Shown: one piece after another, positions 54,121 through 64,000 of the stretch
Layout of the letters: each line of letters starts with the position of its first letter
Position numbering within the stretch: position 1 is the stretch's first letter
Source: Ramazzottius varieornatus
Lineage: Eukaryota > Tardigrada > Eutardigrada > Parachela > Ramazzottiidae
DNA: 64,000 bases
Reading direction: 5' to 3'
Assembly (NCBI GenBank): GCA_001949185.1
Contig: BDGG01000003.1
Coordinates: 2,649,158-2,713,157 of the forward strand
Notes under the pieces: model-generated
What the model was told of the DNA's origin: nothing
The model's database searches: none
The model's input: only the letters and a program-made list of their open reading frames with translations
Translations under genes and position numbers: made by a program

Positions 54121-56488
54121 ATGGCTTCAGGTACCGCGGGACAACCTAAGGTGTTCGAGTTTCGTGTTCCGAAGTAAGATTTCTTCTGTTGATACTTCGG
54201 ATACGATGCTACTGTATTGATGTTCGATCTGTTTCTTGTGTACAGGAATACCAACAAGAAAGTCTTCGTCTGCAAATTTAGCAATGCACTCTCGGTGAAC
54301 TTCGAGTCGTGGAAGAAGGTAAACCTTCATGCAACTTTCCTAATTTCCGGCTGCATCTCTACTCTTTAGTTATGTCCCTATATCCCTTCCTTTTGCTGGA
54401 TGTGCAGCTTGTTGAGAGGTAATCTTTTCTTTTTACAGAATGCTCCCGAATTAGCTCGAGAAGGTGCGCAAGAAGTTATCAAGACCGTCGACAAAGAGGA
54501 AGAGGAGGCTGCCCCAGCACCCACTTCCGGTGCAGGCAGTCAGTTTGGCAAGGAAAAGCGTGACGAGGCTCGAAAGAAGAAATATACCAGACGAGCGAGA
54601 CCAGACGAGGCAGCGCCATGGATCTTGACCGACAACAGCACGGCGAAGAAGTATGTGGAATCTATCCACTTTAGGAATGACCGCTCAGTACTCTGGCTCT
54701 AAGTAGATCCACATTGTCGCTCTGTTGCTTTTTATACATCTTCCTTGTACAGGTATCGTGGACCAAAGGAAGGTGGTGTACAAGACAATTCTTCCTACTA
54801 CATTTTCACCACAGTCGGAGGCAAAAATATCGAAGCATATCCCGTCTCGGAGTGGTATAATTTCGTGCCCGTGCAACGTTATAAGGCTCTGGATGCCGAA
54901 GAAGCAGAAGAGGCCTTCGGGAGGTAAAAACCTCATGATATGCTCACGCTTCCTGTCTCATTCTTCTAACAGCAAATTTTGTCTGCAGGAGGGAAAAGAC
55001 CTTCAACTACTTTAACATCATGTATCAGAAACGTCTGAAAGCCACCGAAGAAGGAGGCGATGACGACGAAACAGCCGCGGATGGGAAAAGCGGCGGCGGT
55101 GGAGGCCGGAAGAAAGGACTGGTAAGCGCACCAACTTACTAATTGGCGCTGGTGGTCTATTTTTTCGGCGCTTTCGAGCTTCTGAAACGTGGTAGGAACT
55201 TAATTCACTCATTTGCTCGTTGGTAGAAAATCAGTACCGAGGACGACGATGATCGTCCAGGGCAGATGTCGGACTCCGATGAAGAGGGCGCAGCGGCTGA
55301 AACAGGTGCGGTTGACTTGGACGGGAAGAAGAAAGGCAAAGGGAAAGGTCGAGGTAGAAAGCAAGGAAAGATACCCCCTAAGGGAAAGAAGAAGCAAAGG
55401 GAGGAGGAACAAGGCGAAGCGGAGCCGGGCGAAGAGAGTGACGATGGAGACTACGAAGCTCGCGAAATGGACTACGACACGTCAGAGTCGTCAGAGTAAG
55501 TCTCCCATCTCTTCCGCAGATGGACGTGTTTTCGGTGATATATCATGCAGTGTGTTCTTACAGGGAAGAAATGGAGGAAGTTGCGCAGAATGATGCTGGT
55601 GTGAAGGGTGTTGATGAGGAAGTTGAGGAGATGGAGGATGAGGAAGGCGACGAGGAAGTTGATGCGGCTGCTGCCGACAAGGAAACGACTAACTCACCTG
55701 GAGATGCACGTAATAAGCTAGGAGTAGACATAGTAAGTAGAAGGAAAGCATGATTTCTTACTGGATGGATGTATACTTCAGTTGCCGACGAGACGGATGA
55801 GGATGATAACGACGAGGACGATATCGATGCGCTTGCTGATTCTGTTCTGCCGTCTGGGGTGAGTTATTCGTCGCGCGTGAATATTCGTGTTTGCTATACT
55901 GTCGTGTTGACGGTACGACTGGAATCTTTGTAGAAAAAGCAAGATGGCGCAGATGGGCGCAGTGCAGCAGTCTCGACATCGAAGAAAGATGGTGGCAAAG
56001 TCTCTTCCTCGAAAGGTATGCTTTGCGAAACTTGCATTGTCCGTTGTCTCAAAGGTTAACCGTCCGTTGGATTGTCCTGCGTGGAGATTAGTAACTTGAT
56101 AAGCAATTCGCCTGAGATGTGTTTTTACAGGTACGAAACGAGCTCGCGACAGCCTGGTCGCTGGTTCTTCAAAGAAGGCTAAAGCAACACCTTCAACTCT
56201 CGCTGCAGACTCTGCAGCTCCGTCTACCTCAAGTGATGGGTAAGAGGCGAAAGTATTCTAATAACAAAGGTCTTTAGCGGACGTGAGAATTTACTTTTGT
56301 GCAGGAAAGGGAATATCGAAGCGGTCGTCCGACAGTATTTAATCAGAAAGCCCATGACGTCGAAGGAACTCCTGAGGAAGCTGACGAAGAAGGGCATGAA
56401 AGTGGACAACCTGGGAGACATCATCAAGAAGCTGAACCCCGAGAAGACCAAAGTCAACGGTAACCTTATGCTTCATTTGAAGAGCTAA
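54121..56488 (+). CDS. GTF2F1: Transcription initiation factor IIF subunit alpha (RAP74)
   Basis: Eleven exons: 54121-54173, 54246-54318, 54439-54650, 54753-54923, 54989-55121, 55227-55495, 55564-55709, 55782-55858, 55934-56015, 56131-56239, 56305-56488; 502 residues (human 517). TFIIF binds RNA polymerase II and stabilises the initiation complex. The N-terminal dimerisation barrel shows FEFRVPKN, GSQFGKEKRDEARKKKY, DNSSYYIFTTV and WYNFVPVQRYKALDAEEAEE. The middle is a long Lys/Glu/Asp low-complexity region. The C-terminal winged helix is IEAVVRQYLIRKPMTSKELL to IIKKLNPEKTKV. The exon 7 donor was taken at 55709 because the more obvious one at 55732 breaks the acidic frame of exon 8. Confidence 0.95.
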
Positions 56489-56796
56489 GCATGGTCGAAA
56501 TTGTGATCTGCTTGCTGGAGGCTTCAACTTTTGTCTCGTCGTGTTTGTAAAGTTTCTTCGAACTCACAAAGGGGACCTCACCACGCCCAGTGAGCGAGTC
56601 CCGTCGAGTTCCCTGTTTTCGGCAGAAGAACTTGGTTTTTAATCAAAACGATACTTTATGCAGTTGATATTTTTGGGAGAATGATGGCCCGTTTTATCAC
56701 TTCTAAGACTAGTCCAGGAATATGAAAGCTTTCGTAATGTGCCCGGACATGAAAAACGGCACTATCGTATTAAAATAAGCAAGAAAGATGATTCGG
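56489..56796. other. Intergenic between convergent genes
   Basis: 3' flanks of GTF2F1 (+) and the secreted-protein gene (-). No gene or repeat recognised. Confidence 0.6.
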
Positions 56797-58935
56797 CTAG
56801 CCCAAGAAAATGGCGGCTCCAACGTCACTCCAGTCCGATGAATTTGATGGCGCGTTTTTGTGGTCCCTTGTTTCATCGTACTTTTCTTGGTTTCTGCTGT
56901 CTGGTTTTCGGTCAGGTCTTCCATTGGGTCTACCATCGCTCTTTCCGTCGTTCTGCTCGTCGATAACGTCGCAGATGTTCCAAACCAGATCCGACAGTCG
57001 CGACTCGGAAGCGTCACTTCGGTACTCGCCCTTCGTTGCGTCGGTTTTGTCCCGTAGACTCTGTAGCAGTGCTCGACCAGATAAGGTTGACTGGGTGCAC
57101 CACTTGTCGTACAGCTCATGAGGATGGGCAAGAAGCAGCTTCAGAACGCACCTCTCCAGCTCCTTCTTCTTATCCTTGCAGTTCTCGTGCTCATTGTCTG
57201 CAAAGCAAAAAAACACCGAGATTTCGATCGTCTAGTGAGCCGATAGCATACGGGAACCCGGCAAACAACCTCGGGATACTCGTCATTCCAAGTGGCGCAG
57301 TCTTCATCAACACTGGCCGGAGTGATGCGCCACTTAATATTACGATCATCCCGAGCTTTTTTGCCGAGTTACCATACTCTGATTAGGGTAGCTCACCTCT
57401 GTGGGGTCGGTCTTTGCGCTCGTCTTTCCCGCCAGTGTGGTATTCGCGACTTCCGGCTTCCCTTTTCGGTCCTTCATACTCGTCGCGGTCGCGGTTACGG
57501 TCACGTCTATCGTCTTCGTGCCTGTCGTCATCGTTGTACTCTTTCCGGGTGTTATACCTTCCTCCCCGCTCTCTTCGGTACGGCGACCTGTCTTCGTCGT
57601 AGCCATCTTTCCTGCCATGTGTCTTATGAGAGCGACGTTCCGGTCGTCCGCTGTCGTACCTGGGAGGTTCCCGTTGTTGGTGCTGAGGCGAGTGTGGTCG
57701 GCTGTTCTCTCGGTATCCGGAGCCGGCATGATGTGGTCCTTGGGGTTGGTGACCGCGGTCTGATGCGGGTCCATAAGGCGAGCCAGGTCTGTCCTGCATG
57801 GTATGGTTCTGTCCGTTGTACGCTCCGGGTCTCTCGGGCCCGTGACCTGCGTTCCCGCGGTATTCGTGCGGCCGCTGTTGAATTCCACCTCCAGCTGGAA
57901 GAAAAACCATATTGTGGTTGGGAAGGAACCCGGCAACCAAAACCTCAAGGACGCCCATACCAAGTGCCGCACGCTTCCAGCTTATAGCGGTAAAACGTGC
58001 GCCACTTGAGATTATAATCTGGTATACTGTATCTCGTTCCCCGGAAAATCCCAATGGAAGCCTTTCGAAAGATTTGAAAACACTTACGATAAGGAAGGAC
58101 TGCGCCCAATGACATGTTCCCTTGCATCGGCAGGCCTCCATTCCATCCAGCTTCCCGCTTCTTGCGCCGCTTCGAACCTTCGTCGTAGTCATCGCGGTCA
58201 TCCTCTCTGTGGTCCTCCCAGTTTCTCTCCCTGTTGTTGTCTTCGTCTAGGTCGAGGTCGGCATCGGTGTTGTCTCGCTCGTATTTATCATCCAGTCCCA
58301 AGCCGGAAGTGCTTCCTGTGCCGCCAGCCCAGGGATCGCTTATTTTGCTGATTTTCTTCTTGGTGAGCCGGCGTCTGCTGTAGCTCTCGCTGGTCAAAGC
58401 TTCTTCTTGTGGTGGGGGCGGTGGCGTCAGATCGAAAGGCTGTCTCCATAAGGAAGCTTCGTCTTGGACTGGAGCTGCAAATATTCAGTTAGTTGTCAAT
58501 CCTTCAAAAACTGCTTTCAACAGCTATTTTAATTCGTATCGTGTTCCTGACAAAGCTTATTTCAAGGTGGACCAATCCGAACTTACGGATCGAGTCGGCT
58601 GGAGGCGGAAGTGGGAACATGGAGTAGGGCACATGTCGTTTGTCGCGTTGGTTCTCGAAGTGCTGCTGGACGTTCTTGCGAAAGTTGGCCATTTCTGCGT
58701 CCACTGCACTTGGTGTGGTATTTTCCTCCTCACCATCATTTTCTTCTTCGGTATCGGCACTGGCCTTTGCCTGAGGATCATCTGGAGCGTATGTGTAGGG
58801 TTCCGAGGGTGGTGTCATTTTGCCATATCCTTCATGAGGTACGACGAGATCTTCGCCCGTTACTAGTCCGAGATAACAGAAAGCCAACACAACGGACACC
58901 CTACCAAACGGTATCAAAAACGGGAGTAAGCGCAT
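56797..58935 (-). CDS. Unrecognised secreted, charge-rich low-complexity protein
   Basis: Four exons in transcription order: 58935-58587, 58474-58088, 57894-57397, 57197-56797, all joined in phase 1; 544 residues. I do not recognise it. It opens with a signal peptide (MRLLPFLIPFGRVSVVLAFC) followed by Asp/Glu/Pro-rich sequence. Next come a basic SRRRLTKKKISKISDPW segment, alternating Asp/Arg runs, several dibasic sites (SKRRKKREAGW), and a third exon rich in Arg, Gly, His, Pro and Asp. The last exon has a compact helical-looking part with cysteines (NCKDKKKELERCVLKLLL to YDKWC). There is no second membrane segment. Consistent phase-1 introns and one continuous open frame support a real gene. 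It could be a secreted disordered protein or a precursor cut at dibasic sites. Two introns carry the short inverted-repeat element. Confidence 0.7.
57271..57354. mobile_element. Short intronic inverted-repeat element, copy 5
   Basis: CTCGGGATACTCG...CCAAGTGGCGCAG at the left, ATGCGCCACTTAATATTACG followed by ATCATCCCGAG at the right, in the last intron of the secreted-protein gene (57198-57396). Outer arms use CTCGGGAT instead of CTCGACAA, so this may be a subfamily. Confidence 0.7.
57961..58009. mobile_element. Short intronic inverted-repeat element, copy 6
   Basis: CAAGTGCCGCACGCTTCCAG at the left and AACGTGCGCCACTTG at the right, in the 57895-58087 intron of the same gene. Only the inner part of the element is kept. 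Confidence 0.7.
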
Positions 58936-59480
58936 TCCTGTTATTCGAGCATGCAAAGCTGTGGTAGAATGGGAAAAAATACTATAAAGCGCAACTACCT
59001 CACGGCAATGATGGTACTGCGAGTATCGTGGATGAACGTTTCTGGATTCAATGTTCCACTTGCTGTGCCATATAAGCTTAGCCCGATGAATCTGCCGTTA
59101 TTTGAACCGCGGCTCAACCATCGTAGTAAGCGTTTGTCAACAAATCACGTAATCATGCGATGCTCGTTTGCGATTGGGAAGAAAACAGGGGTCATTTTTT
59201 TGATACGTCCAATGGACTTAAGAACTCATAACGCATGCGTTCATAGCCTATCGCGAACCTGAAAACGGCACAAAGAACGGAGGATAGGCTGGAAAGCGAA
59301 ACGTTATTTGTATATGAACCCCACTTTTGGCTGATCGAAATGGCATCGGCGCCAAGAACGGCATTCTGTCCGATCACCGATCGAACAAGCTAGAACCTTC
59401 TCAAAAAACAAAGATTCTCCACCACTTTTTTATTTACAGTACGATAATATCTGGGACCTGAAAAACTGTCTTCCACAAAC
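58936..59480. other. Intergenic, upstream of secreted-protein gene and 3' of PDE12
   Basis: Both neighbours are on the minus strand. Short frames only, no repeat recognised. Confidence 0.5.
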
Positions 59481-62125
59481 TCACGAACTCTTCCATCTTA
59501 GATCACAGCCAATCGCTAAATGATCAGAAGGAAAAACGACCGACGGTATGGCGACATGCCTTGAGAGCTCTTCTACACTCGGTACCGGGATGACGGAAGA
59601 GGTCTCGAACGAATTAACATCAGCGTAGATCCAGTCGATCGCCGCTTTGAAATTCGGCACGAAGTTCGTGTGGGGTAGTTCGCCACACGCGCTGTACAGT
59701 TTGAACGGATGACTTAGCGCCAACCGTACGAATTCATCCTCCTCCTTGCAAACTAAAAACACACGATGTAAATCTTCATCCACACGCACAAAATAAAGAC
59801 ACATGTTTATTACGAAAGAAGAAACGGGCTTACATTGGCTCCAGTCGGAATAGTCTTCGGCAATCTGTCCTGTCCTCAGGAAGTTATGGACACCCCAACC
59901 GGAAGTGCTGTTGAGATCGCCACACAAAACTACTGCTGGCTCGCTGGACGTCTTTAGTTCGGTCTTTACCATCCTTATGACTTCTTCCAGATGCCGCATT
60001 ATCACTGCCATCTGCAAAGAAGTGTTGATACTTGCCATCAAACTGACTGGAACATCCAAATCAATTTCACCATCAACACAACATTGAGACATAAACCGAT
60101 CACGAAACACTTCAAATGGGAGTGATGAAACCAACCTGGATAAGCCGAACGTGCGGGAACTGCGGTCGAAACCATAGATGAGTATTTGCGACCACCACTA
60201 TTCGCGAAGACTCCTCGGGCGAGCGGAGAACTGTCACCTAAAAGCCCACAACATAAAACAACATTACATCACAGTCTCAACAAAACAAGAGGACATCGTT
60301 GCACCTGCAGTGGAGTCGCACGAGCTACCATGGTGTCCTTCAGCTTGTCCTTCTCCTTAATCTTGTCCGCCAACGAAGCGAAAAGCGGGTTCTCGAACAG
60401 GGATTCGGAAACTGCGATGTCGTGTCGACTAAACAGCTCAAACTTGTCAGTTCGATAAAAGGTTACCACGCCTTCCGCGATGTTGCCTTTCTTCGACAGG
60501 AGAACACCTTCAAAGCCTTTTCTTCTGAACTGCCTATCAAAGTATCTGCTGAACAGTTTAGTGTCGACTTCCTGAAGGCACACTAAGTCAGCGTTGTAGC
60601 CAGAAATCTCATCCACGAGGAGCTGCCTCCTATAGTCGCTCTTCATGAACTCTGGCGGACAGTAGGGAAAGAGATCCTTGAGACTGCTTTCTTGGTCGGC
60701 GTAGACATCGGCTAGTATGTTGTAGGATATTACACGGAAGCTGTGAAAAAATCAGATAATCCGGGGTCAGATTAGTAGACTGGACGAACTGTTTATGCAC
60801 AAAATCCGACTATCTTCACATACCTGCATACTTCATGCTTTTTTTAGTATTCACGTGTATGCAGGTGTATGCTTCTCTCCTACGAAACTCGATGCTCGTA
60901 CCTTCCACGTTCAGCTCGATGTTTGCAAACTTCGTGGCGTTGTCGATAAGGTACCGGTTCCGGCAAGGCTTCTGCAACCAGGTTCTTTGAAACAGTGGTG
61001 TACACTTCCCCCACAACGCCGTCTCTGATGGGGAAGCATACGAGGCCGACTAACGTTCCAACGTCCGTCAGAGCTGGTCTCCATTCACGATTCACAGACA
61101 CGATCTGCCATACTCCGGGAGGCTTCATCTTTTCCGCGATCGCTCTCTTGACAGCGGAGAGTGAGATGGGCAAGCTGGCTGCTGTCCGTAAGACTTCTGG
61201 CTAACAAGGACAAAATGATAAGAAAACAAGAGTCACCATTAATCAAACTGCATAGAGGAGAAACAGCTGAGTCGGCCACCTCACGTCAGTGTGGTTCTAT
61301 GATGTCACTGCGGAGAGAATCCGAGAGATCGAGCAGATGGCCGATTCAATCTGTTTCCCCTCATACTCAACAACAACAGCTAAAATAATTAGGTTCTACA
61401 CTTACGGGTATTTCATCGTGGGCGTTCTTCACTCCAATTGCATGTTTGATCCATACGAAGAACGCTTCATCCTCGTCAGCGAACTCGAAATCGAGCTGAT
61501 AGTCGATCGGAAATTCTGGCAGTATATGAGAAGTGATCTTGCCACTTATCACGGTTGGAGGGTTCACCACAACTTGGTACTCTTCTTGATCCAAGACGAG
61601 CACCGCTCCATCATTCCATGCCAAAGCGTTGGGAATATGAGGTGATACGGCCGTTTCTTCCTGCATAAGAGCAACTGTGATCGAAGGGGGAACGATGGGC
61701 TGCATAGATGCTTCAGCCGCGACAATTTCTTCCGGCGTAGCTCGACCGCTTTCTGAGTCCTTCTTCAGCGTCTTCCGGCCTTTCTGATGTTGCTTACTCA
61801 ATTGTCGTTGTACAATCTTTGAACTGAGATTCTGAGCTATCCTGTCCAGTGTCTTGCCGACGGTTTCGTCTTTGAGGCGATGAAAGTTGAATATCTTTGG
61901 CTTCATGCCTGGCGTCGAAGTGGTGTTTCCGAAGCGCAGACTCAAGTCCACTGTGTTCTCGGTTGGCACGTTCCGAACGCAGACTCGTCGAGCGTTCAGC
62001 TGGCTGTCCAGGCGTTCGGGCATGCTGAAACGAGTGCGGTGCCGGACACAGGAGATGGAAGGTGACCACACGCGAGGATGACTTGGAATCACACCACAGA
62101 TCCAGCCCTGAAGAAATCTCACCAT
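59481..62125 (-). CDS. PDE12: 2',5'-phosphodiesterase 12, mitochondrial (EEP family)
   Basis: Six exons in transcription order: 62125-61406, 61200-60902, 60740-60305, 60237-60136, 60011-59834, 59752-59481; 668 residues (human 609). PDE12 is a matrix exonuclease that removes poly(A) from mitochondrial RNAs and cleaves 2',5'-oligoadenylates. The N-terminus has a presequence (MVRFLQGWICGVIPSHPRVW) and a beta-rich domain in exons 1-2. The catalytic endonuclease/exonuclease/phosphatase domain shows ISYNILADVYAD, ADLVCLQEVD (metal-binding Glu), VVVANTHLWF, VLCGDLNST (Asp, Asn), HPFKLYSACGELPHTNFV, FKAAIDWIYAD and FPSDHLAIGCDLRW (His). All active-site motifs are kept. ATG 62125 is the first good start; the frame stays open further upstream without ATG. 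Confidence 0.94.
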
Positions 62126-62835
62126 TTCGTCCACGCTGCACAGTCCCACCGGGAACGACGCGAAGTGCTCTCCAGGCTCCTAGAGTTTTGACAGTCGCAA
62201 CAAAGAAATGTGGAACGGTCGAACCCACACTGACGTGAACGTCGTGAAGCTACTGGACTACGTGTACTTTATGTAGAGACTGCTAGTAGGAGCGCACTAG
62301 CAGAGTGCCTCCGAACAGCTGGCTGCTTCGCTGCTCGTTCGCGAAGCCATAGCACGCACTACGGTACTAGCACAATTCGCTACGCACAAGAATATTATGA
62401 CATCATGATCATAGGAACAAGTTCGTCTCGTAAGCGCTGTGTTTAAAGAGTCGCACAAATTTTACATATGATATGACAATGCTCTTGTGCGTATCGAATT
62501 GTGCTAGTGCGCTTTCGCTCGCAATCTCTATAATTAAGTTTTATTACGCACTTCTTTCCTATGTCCACACTCTGGATGCTAATACTGTATTGTTTTGGTC
62601 ATGTCATGTCATGCTGCCTTCGGTTTGAGTGTCTGAAACCACCAGGACCACCACAAAAACCCGCGTTCGAGAAGAAACGATACTACAGTTACAGTAGCAT
62701 TCTTCGACAAAAACTGTGCAAGATAGGAATGTAAGACCAAAAAAAGCTCGGACGAAAAAAACATTTTCTCCTCAGACACGACGTGCCAGTTGGATGTCTT
62801 TGGGCATGATTGGTCACTCGCTGGGTATAAGTCGC
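62126..62835. other. Intergenic with MITE copy
   Basis: 5' flank of PDE12 and 3' flank of the membrane-protein gene. Contains MITE family 2 copy B (62341-62528). No gene recognised. Confidence 0.5.
62341..62528 (-). mobile_element. MITE family 2, copy B
   Basis: On the minus strand it starts AGATTGCGAGCGAAAGCGCAC and carries GCGAGACGAACTTGTTCCTA, as does copy A at 39356-39533. The distal end is diverged or rearranged (CGTAGTGCGTGC...GGCTTCGCGAA). It lies about 200-400 bases upstream of the PDE12 start codon. Confidence 0.75.
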
Positions 62836-63475
62836 TTATAACTGGAAGGTGTGCGGCTGTTCCCACTGATCGCTCACATCCTCGTGCGCGGCGTCGTCGT
62901 TGACGATTTGGAACGACGGTATTGGGCTATCTTCCTCCATTTTAACCACCTTCAACAAGCTTTCGAGTTCAAACTGCTGGAACTCCAGTGCTGCCGGTTG
63001 AGGTCTGCTGTTTCTCCATCTTCTCGCATACTCAAACAACGCGCAGAGAAACAAGACACCTACAACGGACCCACAGATGGCTGCAGTGCAGCTAAGTGGG
63101 TTCTTTGCGCAGAAGCTGGGCGGTTGTTTGGTCTTCTCTGCAAACCGAGAGGAATTGTTGGCGGGCGTTCCGTTGGAAGGAACCACCGCAGTCACATCAC
63201 TGATCTTCTTCGCGGCTTGACTGGAGGGATCTGTCTTGGTGTAGTAGTTCAGGCTGGTGTTGCGGAATGAAGAACTGTTCACGTAGGGTTTGTGGTCGGG
63301 AAAGTAGGCAGAAATTTCATGGCTGTCATCTAGAAGAACACGAAGATTTTGGTATGAAGATTATGGAATATGGATGAGGGAAGATTAATCGCTTACCGTC
63401 GATCACTTCCGCGAAGAGTGCTGTTGCCGAACAGCTGAGAAGAACAAAAGTCCACATGATACTAAGGCGCGCCAT
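62836..63475 (-). CDS. Unrecognised small type I membrane protein
   Basis: Two exons, 63475-63397 and 63329-62836, joined in phase 1, 190 residues. Not recognised. Exon 1 is a signal peptide (MARLSIMWTFVLLSCSATAL). The extracellular part of about 95 residues is Ser/Thr/Asn-rich with several possible N-glycosylation sites (NSS, NTS, NNSS) and two cysteines just before the membrane (SFCAKNPLSC). One membrane helix follows (TAAICGSVVGVLFLCALF), then a basic stop-transfer (YARRWRNSR) and an acidic cytoplasmic tail ending WEQPHTFQL. Clean signal-exon splicing supports a real gene. A receptor, adhesion or coat role is possible but only a guess. Confidence 0.65.
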
Positions 63476-64000
63476 CTTCTCGATCCAGCTTATCCTGCGG
63501 AAGGAGAACCAGCCCAGGGGATGAAAGATATCACACTGCTAGGAAATTCTATACTACCTGCAATGAGGAGAGTGAGGTCCGGACCAAACTTCCAGAATGA
63601 ATTACGCAAAATTATTTCAAAAAGTTTGAGAAGCATGGTCTCGGTCTGGAAGACTGGCGGGAGGCGTAGTCACGACTGTCGTGCTTGGTGACTGGTGAGA
63701 AATGAACACAAGAAACGGACACCGGTCACCCCTCTTTTGTTGTTACAGGATCCATTCCGGACTGAACCATGACAAGGTCCACAACGACCACATTGAGGGT
63801 CAGAAATAGACGCATCAGTCTTGATATTCATTCCACAACAGAGAGAAACAACCAGCTTGGTATGAACTGCAAAGGAAAGCACTTCAAACCATCTCTGCAA
63901 GCAAGGGACAACAATTTTAACGGGTGTGTAGACGATATACCCAAATCGATGACGCAAAATTACGATGGTTAATCGTCCACTTACCATTTGTATTCTACCT
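63476..64000. other. Upstream flank of membrane-protein gene to window end
   Basis: An open frame on the minus strand (63670-63987) has no recognisable family. Nothing else seen; the start of another gene could be cut by the window edge. Confidence 0.4.

Overview
The window is nuclear DNA from an animal. Nearly every gene is split by GT-AG introns, many only 60-110 bases long. The gene set is metazoan: an allatostatin-C/somatostatin-type receptor, CDK5, BAF60, COP9 subunit 2, Bloom helicase, TRAPPC1, mitochondrial proteins. The peptide receptor is of protostome type, and the genome is compact (about one gene per 3 kb, short introns, moderate GC). A small ecdysozoan such as a tardigrade is my best guess, but nothing in the sequence proves the species. 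Two runs of N (11853-11902, 42767-42862) are assembly gaps.

Layout. 0.5-3.2 kb: a decayed pogo-like DNA transposon inside a larger inverted repeat, then a long hairpin. 4.6-7.7 kb: allatostatin-C-type receptor (+). 8.1-10.3 kb: BAF60/SMARCD (-). 11.0-13.0 kb: CDK5 (+), with a large inverted repeat around an assembly gap in intron 4. 13.3-18.2 kb: tandem cluster of secreted WAP-domain genes (-), three apparently intact and two broken. 18.9-20.5 kb: LanC-like protein (+). 20.7-22.5 kb: COP9 signalosome subunit 2 (-). 23.2-24.4 kb: ATG5 (+). 24.4-26.9 kb: no gene recognised. 26.9-32.7 kb: Bloom-type RecQ helicase (+). 33.3-34.1 kb: TRAPPC1 (+). 34.4-38.9 kb: a SAM-like plus tandem-BRCT protein (-). 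39.4-41.6 kb: a MITE and a second, better preserved pogo-like element. 43.1-43.8 kb: mitochondrial ferredoxin FDX2 (+). 44.0-44.9 kb: MAK16 (-). 45.4-46.5 kb: proteasome beta-1 subunit PSMB6 (+). 46.7-47.6 kb: methylmalonyl-CoA epimerase (-). 48.3-49.2 kb: GINS1/PSF1 (-). 50.1-50.5 kb: ATP synthase subunit e (-). 51.1-51.8 kb: complex I NDUFB5 (+). 52.1-53.5 kb: SRP receptor beta (-). 54.1-56.5 kb: TFIIF alpha (+). 56.8-58.9 kb: an unrecognised secreted, charge-rich protein (-). 59.5-62.1 kb: PDE12 (-). 62.8-63.5 kb: an unrecognised single-pass membrane protein (-).

The genes are not an operon or a dedicated pathway. They are unlinked housekeeping functions (DNA replication and repair, transcription, proteolysis, autophagy, vesicle traffic, mitochondrial metabolism) packed head-to-head and tail-to-tail. 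I found no self-contained novel system. The more unusual signals are a strongly over-represented octamer (CCGGAAGT, about 27 sites), a short inverted-repeat element whose six copies all lie in introns, the birth-and-death WAP cluster, and a tandem-BRCT protein with a SAM-like N-terminus and no RING finger. Exon coordinates were worked out by hand from splice signals, reading frame and remembered family sequences, so single junctions may be off by a base or two.
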